Shown: in pieces, positions 11,215 to 24,800 of the stretch | Numbering within the stretch: the first letter of the stretch is position 1 | Layout: each line of letters starts with the position of its first letter | Assembly: GCF_001949145.1 (NCBI RefSeq) | Contig: NW_019091360.1 | Span: 4,157,207 to 4,219,498, forward strand | Origin: Acanthaster planci | Taxonomy: Eukaryota; Echinodermata; Asteroidea; Valvatida; Acanthasteridae | Direction of reading: 5' to 3' | DNA length: 62,292 nucleotides | Made by a program: the position numbers and the translations under genes | Notes under the pieces: model-generated | The model's database searches: none | Seen by the model: only the letters and a program-made list of their open reading frames with translations | Told to the model about the DNA's origin: nothing

Positions 11215-12276
11215 TTTTAGACTGGTTCACAGTCCGTAGATTGTCGTTCGGACTTTGGTATAGTGCAAGTCTTGGCAAAAGACATAGTGATCGACAACGC
11301 TGATTGCATTTGGTTCCTTTTTTCTTTCTTTCTCGCACTCTGTTTGCACTAACGTCTTGACAATCTTGTATCAATGAGGGCCAAGCCGTTTTATGTAAAT
11401 TATGAACAAATGATTCCCATATGCAATCAAGCGCACTGGTTTAATTATTGCAGTCACACTACGCACGATCTGTTACCAAGCGCGATGTTGCAAGACTATG
11501 AACGGGGGCGATTTTCTTTTCTTTTCCGTAGCACAATGGGGAAACTTGACTTGAATGAAATCTGTAATTGTGGCTCTCTCTCTCTCTTTCAAAGGGAACT
11601 CCGGTATTTCAACAGGAATCACCACGGCGTGGAGACTATAGTCTCAGAGGACCATTTTCCCATAGGAAAGTCGATCATGTATACGTGTAAACCTAGCCCT
11701 AGACTAGGGGCCAGTCTACCGGACTCCCTCCGTATCCGAATATTGACAAGAATATAAAATGAGTGCTCTGTAATATGTGATTGCCAAGCTTTCGGTCACT
11801 GAGTACCTTCTTCAGGGCATAGAGCAAGTGTGTCCTTGCTCTATGTTCAGGGCAAGTTCATTCAGTTAACTTGTGTCTTTTGCCAAGACTAGCACTACCG
11901 AAGTCCGAACGACAATCTACGGACTGTGAACCAGGCTAAAAACGTGAACTGAATCTGCTTGCACTGAAGAAGGTACTCAGTTTTCGAAAGCTCGGCAATC
12001 ACATATTCGAGAGCACTGGTTTTATATTATATTGTTGTCAATATTCTGATCACGGTGCTACGTAGCCCTTCCATATTTCCCTCTGTATCCGGTTCGTAAG
12101 TGACTTATATTTGTCACAAAGGCGGACGCGCCACGATTGCAGGTTCCCATTGGACGATCGGTGAAGATCCACATGACTTGCAGCGTATGTGTAGTGTGCG
12201 TGGTATAAATTGAAGTGACGTCACACTTCCGAACCGGTATAGACTGGCCCCCGGCCAGGGGCTACGTGTATACCCA
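11215..12276. repeat. Composite of three nested or overlapping inverted repeat pairs
   Basis: Pair 1: 11215-11286 with 11873-11942 (core GTCCGTAGATTGTCGTTCGG and its complement, about 70 bp, few mismatches). Pair 2: 11738-11818 with 11961-12046 (cores GAAGAAGGTACTCAGT and GGCAATCACATATT), a foldback with arms over 80 bp. Pair 3: 11677-11722 with 12235-12276 (GGGGCCAGTCTA core). The left arm of pair 1 is also partly tandem-duplicated (11177-11217 and 11219-11258, GACTGGTTC...GTCGTTCGGACTTT). The 127-codon plus-strand frame at 11374-11757 lies between arms and matches nothing I know. This most likely records successive foldback-element insertions. Confidence 0.75.
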
Positions 12277-15200
12277 GACAGGTGGGCAACCCTAAAAAAG
12301 TTTTTTGTTAAAAATGAGTGACAAAATATCGACAAAATACCTAAATTACTCCTGTTAAAGACAATTTTCAGTACATGAACAGAATAATTTCAGCAAACCC
12401 CTAATCTCCTTAAGAATGAAACCTCATCCACTACTTGGGAATGAATCTTTTTAAACTTGACCAACTGATGCAAAACTAGAAATCTTAGTTTGAACCACGG
12501 GCAGGGGCCACGTATATACAGGCTGGTTTTTAAACATCTCTTTGAGTTTTATAGGTCATTTACCTTCTAACACAAACACAGATTTCTACCCTAGTTTTCA
12601 TCAAATGCTGTAACACATTTGACTGAAAAAAAATTAACAAAACCCTCCACGTTTCTAGAATCAAATTCAAATATTTGTTTAGAATGATAAATAAGCAAGA
12701 CATATGAATTTTTTTATAAAACATCCCATAAAACTTTTGTGGCAGTAAAAAGTGAAACCAAAAAGGATTACAAACCAAAACAAAGAAACAGTCTTCTGAC
12801 AAATACAATGTCTTAATTTCTCATGTTCCTCAGTGTATTGGAAGGATTTATTTCTAAATCTTTTTTTGCAACGGTGGTGTTTGATCTACAATTTAAATTA
12901 TGATCCCACACACACAACTAACGCAACCTACCCAAGGTTATAAGGTTGCATTTATGGACATTTATGTACAGTTACATCTTGCGGCCAATAACAATACAGC
13001 TTGTAACAATTATCATCAATCACCCATACCAAAGAACCAATCAAAACTCCTCTCTCAACTTCCCTTCTTCTGACTGGTCAATGTCATATGTCCATCCACT
13101 TGGAGTGCCTGAACAAACCAACCAATCGAAACAAAATGTTTAAATCAAAACATGTGTGACTCTTCAACTCGTTGCACAGGTCTTGTTCAAATAAAACCAA
13201 TCAAAGGGACTGAGCCAAATTGAAGTTACCACAAACACTGGTACAAGAAATGTACAGCAGGTCCACACGGTGGAAATGAAAAATTTCAGTTAATTAAAAA
13301 AAAAGTTAGCATGTGCTGAATGAGCTCCAAGTTTACCAGCATTTTTCGTATTTCTCCTCTTTTAACTGCAAGAGAAAAATCATCCTTCTCATGTACATTT
13401 CCTGTATGTATTTACAATATTTTTTTCGAAACTTTCTTTGGACATAATTTCATGCCTACAACTTGACAGAATGACAGCAGAATATCCACTTCAACATCTT
13501 ACTCATTTGGGGAAAATAAATGCATGTCAAATACAGGGTCTTGAACCCTTTACATTAAATAGAAATACACATCAATAACGGGTAGAGATGTATTTGCCAA
13601 TCAAATCATGGCAGATGACGTAACTTTTTTTTTCTTATACGATTCAAGGTTTTAGTAAATCATTAAAATAATGGCATCTCATTGCTATACTGATCAAAAT
13701 ACTTTTCCTTAAAATATCCTAGGGAAACAATGGTGGGTAGGTTGTTACTACAAGAGAGGTGAAGCTAAGAAAACTAAATGTACACACAAATGCCAGAAGA
13801 GAAAGGATGTACAGCCCAACCAAAATTAACTCAGAGTATTTGCCAAAAATAAACTGATCCTATTGATTTCAAATGGTAATTATGAGCACAATTAATGACA
13901 AAATACATGCACAGGGGTTAAAAATGAAATACTTTTCAACAGAGATCATCCAAAGATAGGGAAAATATGTAAAAAGGTCTCCAACTTAATTTAAAAACAA
14001 AGATTTACATGTAGAACTGTCACCCTTTTTCAGCCTTGGCAGATGTGAAATACCAGCTACACATTTTCATCATTCTCTGTACCGACCAAGCTTTTTTAAA
14101 AGCACCAAGGGTGAGTTTTTCTTACATGAAAGCCTTTGGGAATCGAAGGAGTTCATGTTCTGACAATTCAGTCAAATCTAGATGTACTGCTCACACAAAA
14201 GTACATATGCTAAAAGCATAGCTTTCCTGACCAAGCACGTGAAACAATGCCGACTCACAAAAGCATCCTTTAAATACAGCTGGAAAAAACTTTGTTCGAC
14301 TGGCTTGAAATGTTGCAGGTTTGTAATGCTTGGATAGTTTTAAGTTTAAGTTAAGTTCAAATAATATGCCATTGTGAGGGGACTCTTAGTTTCACACTAA
14401 ACTCCACACTGAAGTACATTCACTAAAGTCATAGAGAGGTAGAAATGGAGAAACATGAATTAATAATCTGAACCAAACTGATGTCTTTGACTGTGTAGGT
14501 TCAAATTTATGAAGGCATGTTTGGATTTGATAGAGGAAGATGTATTTAAGTTTACAATAAGCAACAGACTATTTCCTGACAATTATTTTCAACAAAGTGC
14601 ACCTATTTAAATCGCTACAGGAGTGAGCACAGACTTCAGAAACAAATCCACCTTTTGCATATTGGGGACCACTTTTAAAAACCATCTCATTTACGTTCAA
14701 TATTTGATTTTTTTTTTACATTACACACACACTGGAACAAATAAAAAGCAAACACAAATGCAGACATGAGACGGAAAGACTCCATCTTGCAGATCCATCT
14801 CTAAATAGTCAAGCGTGTAGCCTTCTCTCAAGGGATATGGATAGTCTGTAATAAAAAGCTAAAACTCATGTTAAAAAAATTCATAGTTCTTCTGAACAGG
14901 CCAGTTGGTGTACAAGAAAAAGAAGATATTACAAACAAGTGTAATGGACATGTTTCTAATTGGTATTTTTCATACACACTTCAATCTCAGGACTAAGGAT
15001 CACTGACTTCATTTCAATGAACAAAAGTTTGGGTGATTTGACAGCACAGGAGGCAGAGCGATTTTCAAAGTGGGGGGGGGGTTGGGGGACGATTGTGAGA
15101 CTATCAGGCATCAGCCATTTATCGGTCAATCTATTGAGCCCCACCAAAAGTGTATGGGGGATGCTCCCCCCCCCCTCAAAAGTGGGGGCCATTGGCCCCC

Positions 15201-15840
15201 CGCCCCCTTCAGCTGCCAGTGTTTCACAATCATTTTCACTGGACTGAGCCACACATGAAAGTACTGAGTGAGGAACATGGATACTGACTGGCAATTTACA
15301 TGATGAACAGCAAATTAATTCATGAGTCAGACATAACATTTCCTGTACTGAAGTGTGTAAAAAGGGATGAGACAAGAACCAGCACGTGAACCAACACACG
15401 CGAGTACTCCATTCAAGTGCACTACATTCCCTGGTTGAAAATGACATCACACTTCGGTACTCTATACAAGCACATCAACTTACAAAATGTGCTAAAATGA
15501 AATTTCTACTGACACAAAACGTGTGTGTTCTTAATCTGACTGAAATCAGTTTCAGCAGTAGTCAGCATTTGAGCAAATTTTGGCATCATTTGACATATGA
15601 CTAACAGAACAAAACGGTACTTTCCAGCATATACCAGAAAATTGATATTCTTAACACTTAAGGAATACCTAGAGAAGCTCAATACTTGTGAGAGGGATAA
15701 CAAATTCATAGAATCTATTGCAAAGATCTGCACTCCATCATACAGCCCAAAGTTGTTTCTGTTTGTTGTTGATACCAATGGGAGACTGGTTGCCTAGGTA
15801 ACTTGCTCACTGACACAAACATGCTACATTTAACAACTGC
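12277..15840. other. Gene-free stretch, middle part of the 3' intergenic region
   Basis: AT-rich sequence without a recognisable gene. At 15071-15200 there are long G and C runs around a GGGGGCCATTGGCCCCC palindromic core, forcing spurious open frames on both strands. Some of this may be transcribed 3' UTR of either flanking gene. Confidence 0.5.
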
Positions 15841-15963
15841 TGACTGCTGTGATGTGGGTTATGACATTTTGAAAACCCGAGAGATACACAGTGCCCAGGG
15901 CAAATCTCGGGTGTCACATCCCTGAGGGTGTCAAAAATGTTTTATCCCACATCAGAGCAGTCA
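15841..15963. mobile_element. 123-bp palindromic element
   Basis: The outer arms TGACTGCTGTGATGTGGG and CCCACATCAGAGCAGTCA are inverted copies with one mismatch, and an inner pair (ACCCGAGAG / CTCGGGT) lies within them, so the whole element can fold into a branched hairpin. No target duplication or coding frame is seen. It is most likely a small MITE. Confidence 0.55.
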
Positions 15964-18845
15964 ATGCTAGTTTAGTGTTACCTTTGTCTTGATGTTTTCA
16001 TGTATATATTTTAGGAAAATTAAGAGCAAAAAAGGAATCTTAAAACAGTAGTTTGTGGTCCATGCATTATCCTGTACACTGCTACATGTAGGGCACGTGT
16101 GTATATGAGGGTGATATCATACAACGCTGGCTGATGTGTGACATGCGCTTATATTACCCTGTCATGTAATCATTCTGGGCCAATGGCTGCTGGTCAAGAA
16201 CACTTGTTACTGGATCATTCAAACTGTTTGACGCAAGAAATGGTAGCACGTTTGGATGACTTCTCACTCAATATTGATGTAATTGTGTATCCATTGTATC
16301 AAACAAACTAGGGCACATAATCCAACATTCAGCTTTTCAGTTGTTTCATTAAAGTAAAAAAGAAAGTGGAACACAAACTTTCCTTATTCACAGCATTCCA
16401 CACATTTCCATGTGAAGTTCTGACCTGGGGTAACAATAATCATTTAAAAAATCCCACCCATCCAATACACCTTGTAGTGAGGTTTATTTTGTATTTAACA
16501 AGAAAACCCCACAAAAAATAAAATTATAATACGCTCAACTTACACTGTACAAAAAACAGCCTCTCCACAATAGAGGGCGCTATTTACATTCTGTCCATTA
16601 AAACAAATATTCAATGATACTTTTTGTTTACTTATTTATAATATTCATCTTAATGTTTCGCTTTGCAAGGCAATGGGGGGGTACAATGTTGGTGACTTAT
16701 GACTGTTTTGAACATAACAGCACATTCCATACACACTTAATAATTGTTCAAGATTACTGTACACATTTAATTTAGCATTTATATTAGTGTTGGAGGAACT
16801 AACACAACCATTGATGAAGGATTGAAACCTATAAGCTTTGAATCACTACCCCTGCAATACACATTCAGCTAGAAAAGATACAAGTGTTAGAAATGTTGTC
16901 ATTTTGTTGCAAGAAAAGTATGCCATATTGAGAATCAACAGGTCCCGCCCAACACAAAGCAGTTCCTTGACTTTTCAGTGGGAATACATTGCATCCTGTT
17001 GATAGTTCATACAATGAAAGGCATGGTAAATAGCCACATTAACAAGTAATTCGGCAAAAATGTTCTAGCAAAAGTCTTGTTTGAAATACTCCATGTCGGA
17101 GGTCCCTGAGTGGTTAGTTTCAAATCAAAGAAACCTTGGCCAAAACGGAATCCTAAACACAAGCTCACGCCTAGGCTGACACTTTGCAGTCAGATACATA
17201 GACGTATGTACAATGATTTGAAAAGCCAAATTTCATTGCTTCTTGTTGAAAACTGAGTGGATGCTGCTGCAAGAAAACCAAAAGAACAAGAAATTTGTAA
17301 TAAGGTGCTGATTAGTTTAATAGGTGACTGAAAGAAAGTCCATGAAAAGAAGGTAACCTTCCCGATGTTGTGGACTGTGTACCAGCATTTTATTCCAACT
17401 GCCATGACAGCAGTCATACAGTGCAACACCAAACCTTAGTGTTTAAGTGCAGCTCACAAGTAAACATTTCAGTATTTTGTTCTCATTCATACCACTCTTG
17501 ACTAAATAATACGATAAATATAAAACATCAGAACGAAATTTACAAAATGATATTTGAAGTCATGACCATCATGCCCATATACATGCCCGTATGCAATCAA
17601 GTCAAATTATAAACTTAATGTATGTCCTAATATTCCACATTTTAATGTTTCCTTTTTTTTTCTAATTGAGTCTGGTAATTAAGCATCCTGGTGTGCAATA
17701 AAATAGAAATTCTAACTTTCCTAACCTGATGCCAAAATACAAATGGTTACATGTTTTGACTTTTGGCCTATACATATCCTTGACTTTCAATTTCAAAATG
17801 GGTCAGGGAAGGGCATTAAAAATACTATTTATGACGCATCGTGCCTGCCACTGGGTGAACCCTAAAGAAAATTTGACAGGTGTGGAAATTTAAAGATAAC
17901 TGCAAAAACTCCCTATGGTATTTATAATCCATTTTCAAATTCAATTTAAATTGTAAGTTGAAAGCACTGCGTGCTGTGCACAAAAGGAACAATGACGCTA
18001 TGGTTCCCTTCTTTACGAATTTAAAAACAAAACATAAAAACAACGTAATCCAGTGTGCTCATGCTTGGGCCATGAGCAGTGCTAAAATTGTCCAAGACAG
18101 GCAGTGTGCCATTACAAATGATTGTATTCGATTTGTTTGTTTGTTCAGCTATTTTGTACAAGTGGACAATACTGTACTAGGGTGGACGACATAATAGGTC
18201 ACACTTGGTGACGGGGGGGAGTGAGATGGGAGATAGAAAAAACTGCAGAGGGTAGACTCAGAGAAGTTGTCATCAAGCGTAATCATTCAAATGTACAAGA
18301 TTTCAAAATATTTCCTAATATTGGTAAACAAGCTAAGGTTTTCAAAATCAGGATTTTTGGACTGGGGCAATTTGACAAGACTTTTGTGCTATGAGTTGTC
18401 AAATACAGCGCCAGCGCCCAAGGTACATATTACCAATCTGAAAAACATACACAGAAACTGTGCATCTGAAGTGCATGCTGTCATTAAATCCAATCTTACT
18501 CCAAAATTACAAGCAACAAACATAATGTGACTGATACAAAATGCAATACTTAAAAAAAAGGAAAAGAAAAGCAGGGAAATTAATGTTACATTTATCTGTG
18601 GGAAACTTTGTTTTCTCCATATACAGATTACATATTACACCTAGCATAAATGGACTTTAACTTTTAAGAATACCTTAAAAAAAATTTAAAATTTCCTAAA
18701 TCAATTTTGTATACAAATGGTACACCATTTGCAACTAATTGCCTTTTGCATGGTTCAACCACTTATTATCCTCCGTGAGAGGTGCTTGAGCATCTAATCA
18801 GGATGGGGATCCTGTGTGGACCGCATTGGACTGGTCTAGACTGGA
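15964..18845. other. Gene-free stretch, probable PPP6R 3' UTR side
   Basis: Lies directly downstream of the PPP6R stop codon on the minus strand. The first canonical minus-strand AATAAA I find (TTTATT at 17388-17393) would give a 3' UTR of about 1.45 kb; another is at 16483-16488. No other gene is recognised. Short homopolymer runs and one AGAGGGCGCT site are present. Confidence 0.4.
16572..16581 (+). promoter_or_regulatory. AGAGGGCGCT motif (CTCF-core-like)
   Basis: One of four exact occurrences of this 10-mer in the window (also 48002-48011, 59181-59190, and reversed at 19771-19780 inside PPP6R exon 20). It resembles the AG(G/A)(G/T)GGCGC core bound by CTCF in animals. Function here is inferred only. 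Confidence 0.3.
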
Positions 18846-21800
18846 TCAAACTGGTCCATTCTGCTTTGTTGCTGCTGTGAACTGGTTCAGGGCAGCTGTT
18901 GCCTCAGCCCTGTCCAATCCAAAACAGAGAGAAAATAAAACTTGACTGAAATTCACTGACAGGTCCTTAGTGTGAAAAAGGGACTTTCTGACAGTGAGAC
19001 AAACCAACATGGGCAGATGATCATGAAAGGGTAGATTTTTCTTACCTTGCTTTTTCTAGACGCTCTGACTCCGATGGGCCATTAGGTTTAGGTGAGAGTC
19101 CAGGACCACCCTTCATCAAACCACTTGATGCCAGGAAGCTGAAAGATAACAATTCACTATCAATATCATTCTTTATCACATGCGTTGTGAAATACGCTTT
19201 CAAAAATGTGACCATATGCTGCCGGGGAGCCTGGTTTCGGGTACATGTTCTATATAAGCACAGTCCGGGAGTCCGAAATCGGACAAAAGAGCGGGGCCTT
19301 GTAACAAAATACTGTACTCAGAACAAAAGACCAAGCTGCTGGGAATTGCCAACATTTTTTTCAGTTGTCAATAGCAGAGGAAATCTGTCATTGTTTTGAA
19401 AGATTATACCACTGTTTGTGGCATTCAGCGCATGCAACTTCAAATTACACCCGGTAGCAAGTGGTTAATGCTCTATGAAATGAATGCCAAGTAAGCGGAT
19501 TCTGTCCACTAGTTGGTATCTACATGTACAAGCTTTTGCTTGAAGTGAACAAGTTGATTCTGACTGGTGATCAGCATGGTAGTCATTATTTGGGCTTGTC
19601 TTCACCTCCACGTGTCCTCACCTGAAGTTGTCTTCCAAGTCCTCTTCATCTTCATCCTGAGGCTGACTACAGTTACCATCAACCACTTCAATCACCGTAG
19701 ACACCGGCTGTTGTACGTCATCCACAGTGTTTCTCTGTTTAGCGATTGTCTCTTCACTACTGACCTCTGCAGCGCCCTCTTGTGCTGAATGACTGTCAGC
19801 TTCCTGTTTCTGAGGCTGAGAAAGTCCTGAGCCATCCAAGGAATTGGGAGCACCGCTTTGTGCCTCTAATTGGGGTGGAGGTTTGACTTCTTGCTGCATT
19901 AATTGGTTACTATTAATAGAGTCCGAGCTTGAGCTCATCTCGTGGAGATTCTTGGCTTGAATTTCGGAGTTCAGAAGAGATTGGCCCGGCGACAGTGGCT
20001 CCATCTGGGGATCTACCACGGTGCTGTCAGGTTGAGGGGCAGCAGGTTGCGGGGATAACGGGAAGGCAGGATAGGAATTGTGTAATGAGGTGACAGTGTC
20101 CTGACTAAATGAGGAATTACCGCTCTGTGAACACAGTTCTACCACCATGTCTCTACAGAAAGAAGAGAAATCACTCAGAGGTTTACACTGCTGAATATTC
20201 ACATTATTCTTCATTTCGATTCCACGTAAAAATTAACGAGCAAAGAAATATTCTCCCATGTCCTAAGGGAAGCTGGGAATAAAAACCTCACAAGAGAGGC
20301 TCTTGATCCAACTGCGTGATCACTATCAGTTATATGTCAAATATATTTACATTAATACAACTCACGTCACCTTGCCACCAGTGATTATTTCACACGTTAC
20401 GATAACAACTGTTACTTTAGACCACATGACAGGCTACCAGATGGAAAATTGCACAACATGAACTAGTATTGATCTGAGTTCAGCTGCTGTAGATCCACAC
20501 TGAAATCTACCATCTTGAGGTACCATATCTACTTGATACTGCATCAGCAATCTTGCCCAAAGTTCTCCCTGCTTACCTCCGTTCTACAACTGTATCTATC
20601 AATGACGATATCTCACCTGTCTTCCGGCACACTGTGCTCAGACTGTGTTGATGTTCCGATGCTTGTCACCTGTGTGCTCCGATTGCTGTCTTCGGGGTGC
20701 TTTTCTTGTTCTGGGTTACTTGAAACAACTGCGAGGTAGGAACAAACTATCTCGTGTAAACAGTTCACACTTTCTTTCAGAAATCGCCGATTACGATAGA
20801 TTTAAGTGGATGTGTTTTTAATAGAGCTCTCGTGTTTAAAGGCATTCCCATCCTCCTTTTCTAGCATCAATGGAATTAAAATTGTATGAGGGTTAATGAA
20901 TTAACTGCTAAAGCTAACAACATCAATTCCATAACCAACCAAGGAAACTAATTAAGTACCAGACTGAGACTTAGATACCGACCCTCCGCGAGGCCTCCTA
21001 GTGAGGATACCTAGAGGATGTTTCAGGGGGAAACCAACCAAGTACCAAGTAGTACCAAGTAATAGTTAGCCCTAATATTTATCAGTCAAATTCCTCAAGA
21101 CAATATTTACCAGACACTTGTTTTTGGACACTCGCTGCATCATACCCATCTATTTTTTGTAGTCATTAAAATCCAGTGCAAATTGTAACCTGGTTATTTT
21201 ACCATAAGCAGCACCAGGTTGAGCTGGGTATAGTGGTGTAGCCTCATTGCTTGTAGCTTCTTGGCCTGAGATATCGTCTTGGGAGGACTCACTATCCATA
21301 GCAATGGGAGAGCTACTCCGAGGACCCTCAGGACTGCGGTGACAAAACATACATTAATAGAATCCCTTCATGTCTATAGCATTAAGAGGACTGTTTACAA
21401 TAATCTGGTCTGTTGAAGGCAGTCTGTCTTGTAGAGTCTCGCATCGTGTTCATATCAGAGATTCGGTGGCTGTTTTGTTTTTCAAAGTAACTTTGGGAGG
21501 CCATTCAATGACTGGAAAGACAAAATGATTCCCTAAACCTTTTTGGTAATTTAAACTTCGCAAAGAGGAAGATGAGATGTAATATCCGCTCTCAGCAGGA
21601 ACAATAGAGGGTGTGCTTTTGCATAGCAAAGACAGTCCTTTCGTTAGAACTCACTGTGGGACATGCAAGGGTGTATGTAAATTTGGCACAGGATGTGCTG
21701 AGCACACACCACCAACTTCTGTTTGAATCTACGGTCTTTGCTTGTTTCAAACAGATTCAAATGAAAAGCGACAAATCTTAGAACGACTCAAAAAGTAAAT

Positions 21801-24800
21801 TATTCATTAAAAATATAAAAGGCACAGAAATTTTCAACGAGGCAAGAAGTAATGTTCATCTCTTAAATTTTGCTAAATCGTGGCTGGAGATACTCCTAGA
21901 CGTGAAGAAGCTATTATAGTGATTATCATGTACAACTGTGTGTGTTACTGCCACTGATTTGTATATGGATTAATCATCAACAATCTGCCGGTCAGAAAAG
22001 ACTGAATATTTGGAAATTCGATCGAATTGAAGGTCAAATGTTGGAATAATGAATTATTTGAATTGATTCAGCCCTCAGAACACCCTTCAACTCGGGGCAG
22101 ATAACAGTGACAATACTGACCTTCCTCAAATTAGGCTATTATTATCGGAAGACAATGTAAGTTGTGGCTAGCAACTGAAATCACTTACCAACATGACAGA
22201 CTGACCAGTGAACACACACCGAGAAACTTTTCAAAACACGAATTTATAGTAGGAATCAGTTTTTGGAGCGCTCAAACAGATTTCGAACAAAGTTTTAGAG
22301 GGATTGGGTCAAAAATAGGAATATCATTTTGAAAAGAACTGGTACCTAGAAGAGTTGAAGCCAGCATTGAAGTCATCGAAGTTAGCCCAGCCTGTCTCAG
22401 GTTCCCCAGCTTGACTGGACCGTGCTTGAGGGGGTGAATCTGGCCAGGTTGTGGGTGTTGTATCCATAGCAACAGATCCATCCATGGGAACGTCGTCAAA
22501 ATTGGCTGTCCAGGCTTAAGCAAAGGAATCAGGACAATTTAAATGTAGCGATACTCAAAGCAAACAATTAATAACACTGCTGCCCTAGATTGATTTCAGT
22601 CTTTATGCATGCAAATGACAAGTTGGGAAAAGTAAGTTGATTTGGTTCAAGATGAGTAAATTTGACACATTGTGAATAATTCCACAACAAAGAATTCACT
22701 TATAATCCTCTACAGCCATAGACAATGAACAAATACCACTAAATTCTCTGCGAGCTTTCCAAGTACTGATAATTAGAGAACTCACTGTCGGCTGAGTCCA
22801 CATCCATCTTCGTCTCTTCGCTATTTGATGGAGAGGGTTGAGGGGAGCCTGCCATCGCTTCCTTTGTATGTTCATCTTCGCTGTCACTGTCATCGCTAGC
22901 AGCACCAAGGCCTGCAGTCGAATCACTGAAATCAACAATACACCCATGAGCTAGAATCTTGTACAAAATTCACAACTTCAAGCCCAAACCAAATTGTGCC
23001 TTAAGTGGAAACTGCAAAGAGACAACTGGCAAGTTCAAACCTTGGCATGTGCTGTTTACGTATCTTTTACAACACATACTTTTAACAATGAAACTAGACA
23101 ACATTTGTGCTTTTGAGCGTGAATGGTTTTCTACTTCTAATTATTGAGGAAAAAAAGGGAATTGTATTTTTGTCTGAAATTATTGCTTACCATGTTCTAG
23201 ACTCATCAACACTGGATAAGAAGGTTAATTCTTTCTCTTCCCACATATCTTCTTCATCGCTGTTGTTATCATTGAACTTCGATATTCTTTCATTACAACA
23301 AGCCTCAAACAAAGCTGAATTGGGCTGGGGAAGAAAAAAATTGGAAATATGAATTCAGTAACCAAATTTGGCTCCAATCAACAAGAGCTCAAACAATGCC
23401 TTCTCCTAAAAATTCCAGTTGAATTACAACTGAGCACTTAACTAGAATATCTTGAAATTTAAATGTGAAAAACGTGTAGGAATTCCCAATTTCGAACAAA
23501 ACCGAAATTTCAAATAATGCCAGAGACAGTTAGCTCCCAAGTCAGGATGGTCATTATACTTACATTGTCTTCATTTGCTGATATTGAGAAGCTGATATCC
23601 GATATTGTGTCAAATGGATTGCTACACAGAAAGGCAGAAACATGAAAAGTAATCACTACAAAAGAAAGCAACACAAAACCTATTTAATTCCTGAACTGCA
23701 ATAGAAATTCCACTTATCTTTCAAAGTGCCCAACTGCTTTCCAGTCACACATTTATGTTAAACTTTAACACATTATTCTATAGGCACATGGCAACCTGAC
23801 AGTCTACTGATTGTCTTTTCTGGGGAAGATCTCATGCTGAATTTCGGTGCATGAGGGGAATGATAGCTTCCAAAAACACAGCAGAGAGCAGAGAACATTA
23901 TAAAGATACATACCTAGACAAGGAGATAATTAAGATATTGAATAGTCATGCAAAACCCACAAAAGAAACCATAAAACGGAAAAAGAGGAAGAAGGTAAAT
24001 GTAACAGAAAAATGGAAAAAAGATGGAACAACATTTTCAGGGGGGGGTGCAAATTAAAACCAACCATGTTGACTATTTTGGAGATAACACCCTTAGACCA
24101 TTTTACTCACAGACAAAAATTATGTAAAAACAACGAGTTAATCTGAGATCCTAAATACAACTTCAAAATTAAGAGCCCAAAGATCAGAAATGAACCTTGA
24201 AGAAATAAAATCAATTTCTTGTGGTTTTCAACACACTATTACTGTTTCACATCACTACTTATTCCGCAATTTTCTCTACCTTGCGCATCTAAAATTTGCC
24301 ATACGAAATTCACAAACTAAACTGGAATTCTATGACCAAATGAAAGCAAAGCAAACACTGGGAGAACAAGATAAAGGTAAAGGATCAGAAGGAAAAGGAG
24401 AGCCAAGACTAAAAGTCTGACTTGCTTTGCTTACTTGACATTTTCTTCTTGCTTGGTGAAGTCCTCATCGCTGAATCCAAACTGGTCAATAAAATGGGAC
24501 GTCATTTGTTGCATCTGATAATCAGAGAATGCCTGCCGTGGCGGCAGACCGAAGGAAATGCAACAATGTATGGTGAAGGCACACACACACACAAAAACAC
24601 ACGCATACAACGCTGTTCATGGGAGGAGTATTTATAGCGGGTGGGTTGGTCGAAGGAACAAGATGCATCAACTCAAAGTAAACGAGTCAACCAACCCAAC
24701 CTGTTGGTGTCCATTACCAGCTGCCCTGAAGCTTGCGTTACCTCCAAGTTGGTCAGATTTAATCAGTTCAACATTTTCATCTTCAAACTTTTGTGTTTCT

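Noticed and set aside
11374-11757. 127-codon plus-strand open frame as a gene
   Set aside because: It lies between inverted repeat arms, contains a (CT)n tract, shows no family motif, and has no evident splice context.
14956-15450. 164-codon minus-strand open frame
   Set aside because: The frame is sustained by the G/C homopolymer runs at 15071-15200 and has no recognisable domain; overlapping frames exist on the plus strand.
23851-24420. Lys-rich plus-strand frames as a gene
   Set aside because: They lie in a PPP6R intron, antisense, with low-complexity Lys/Glu/Thr content and no motif.
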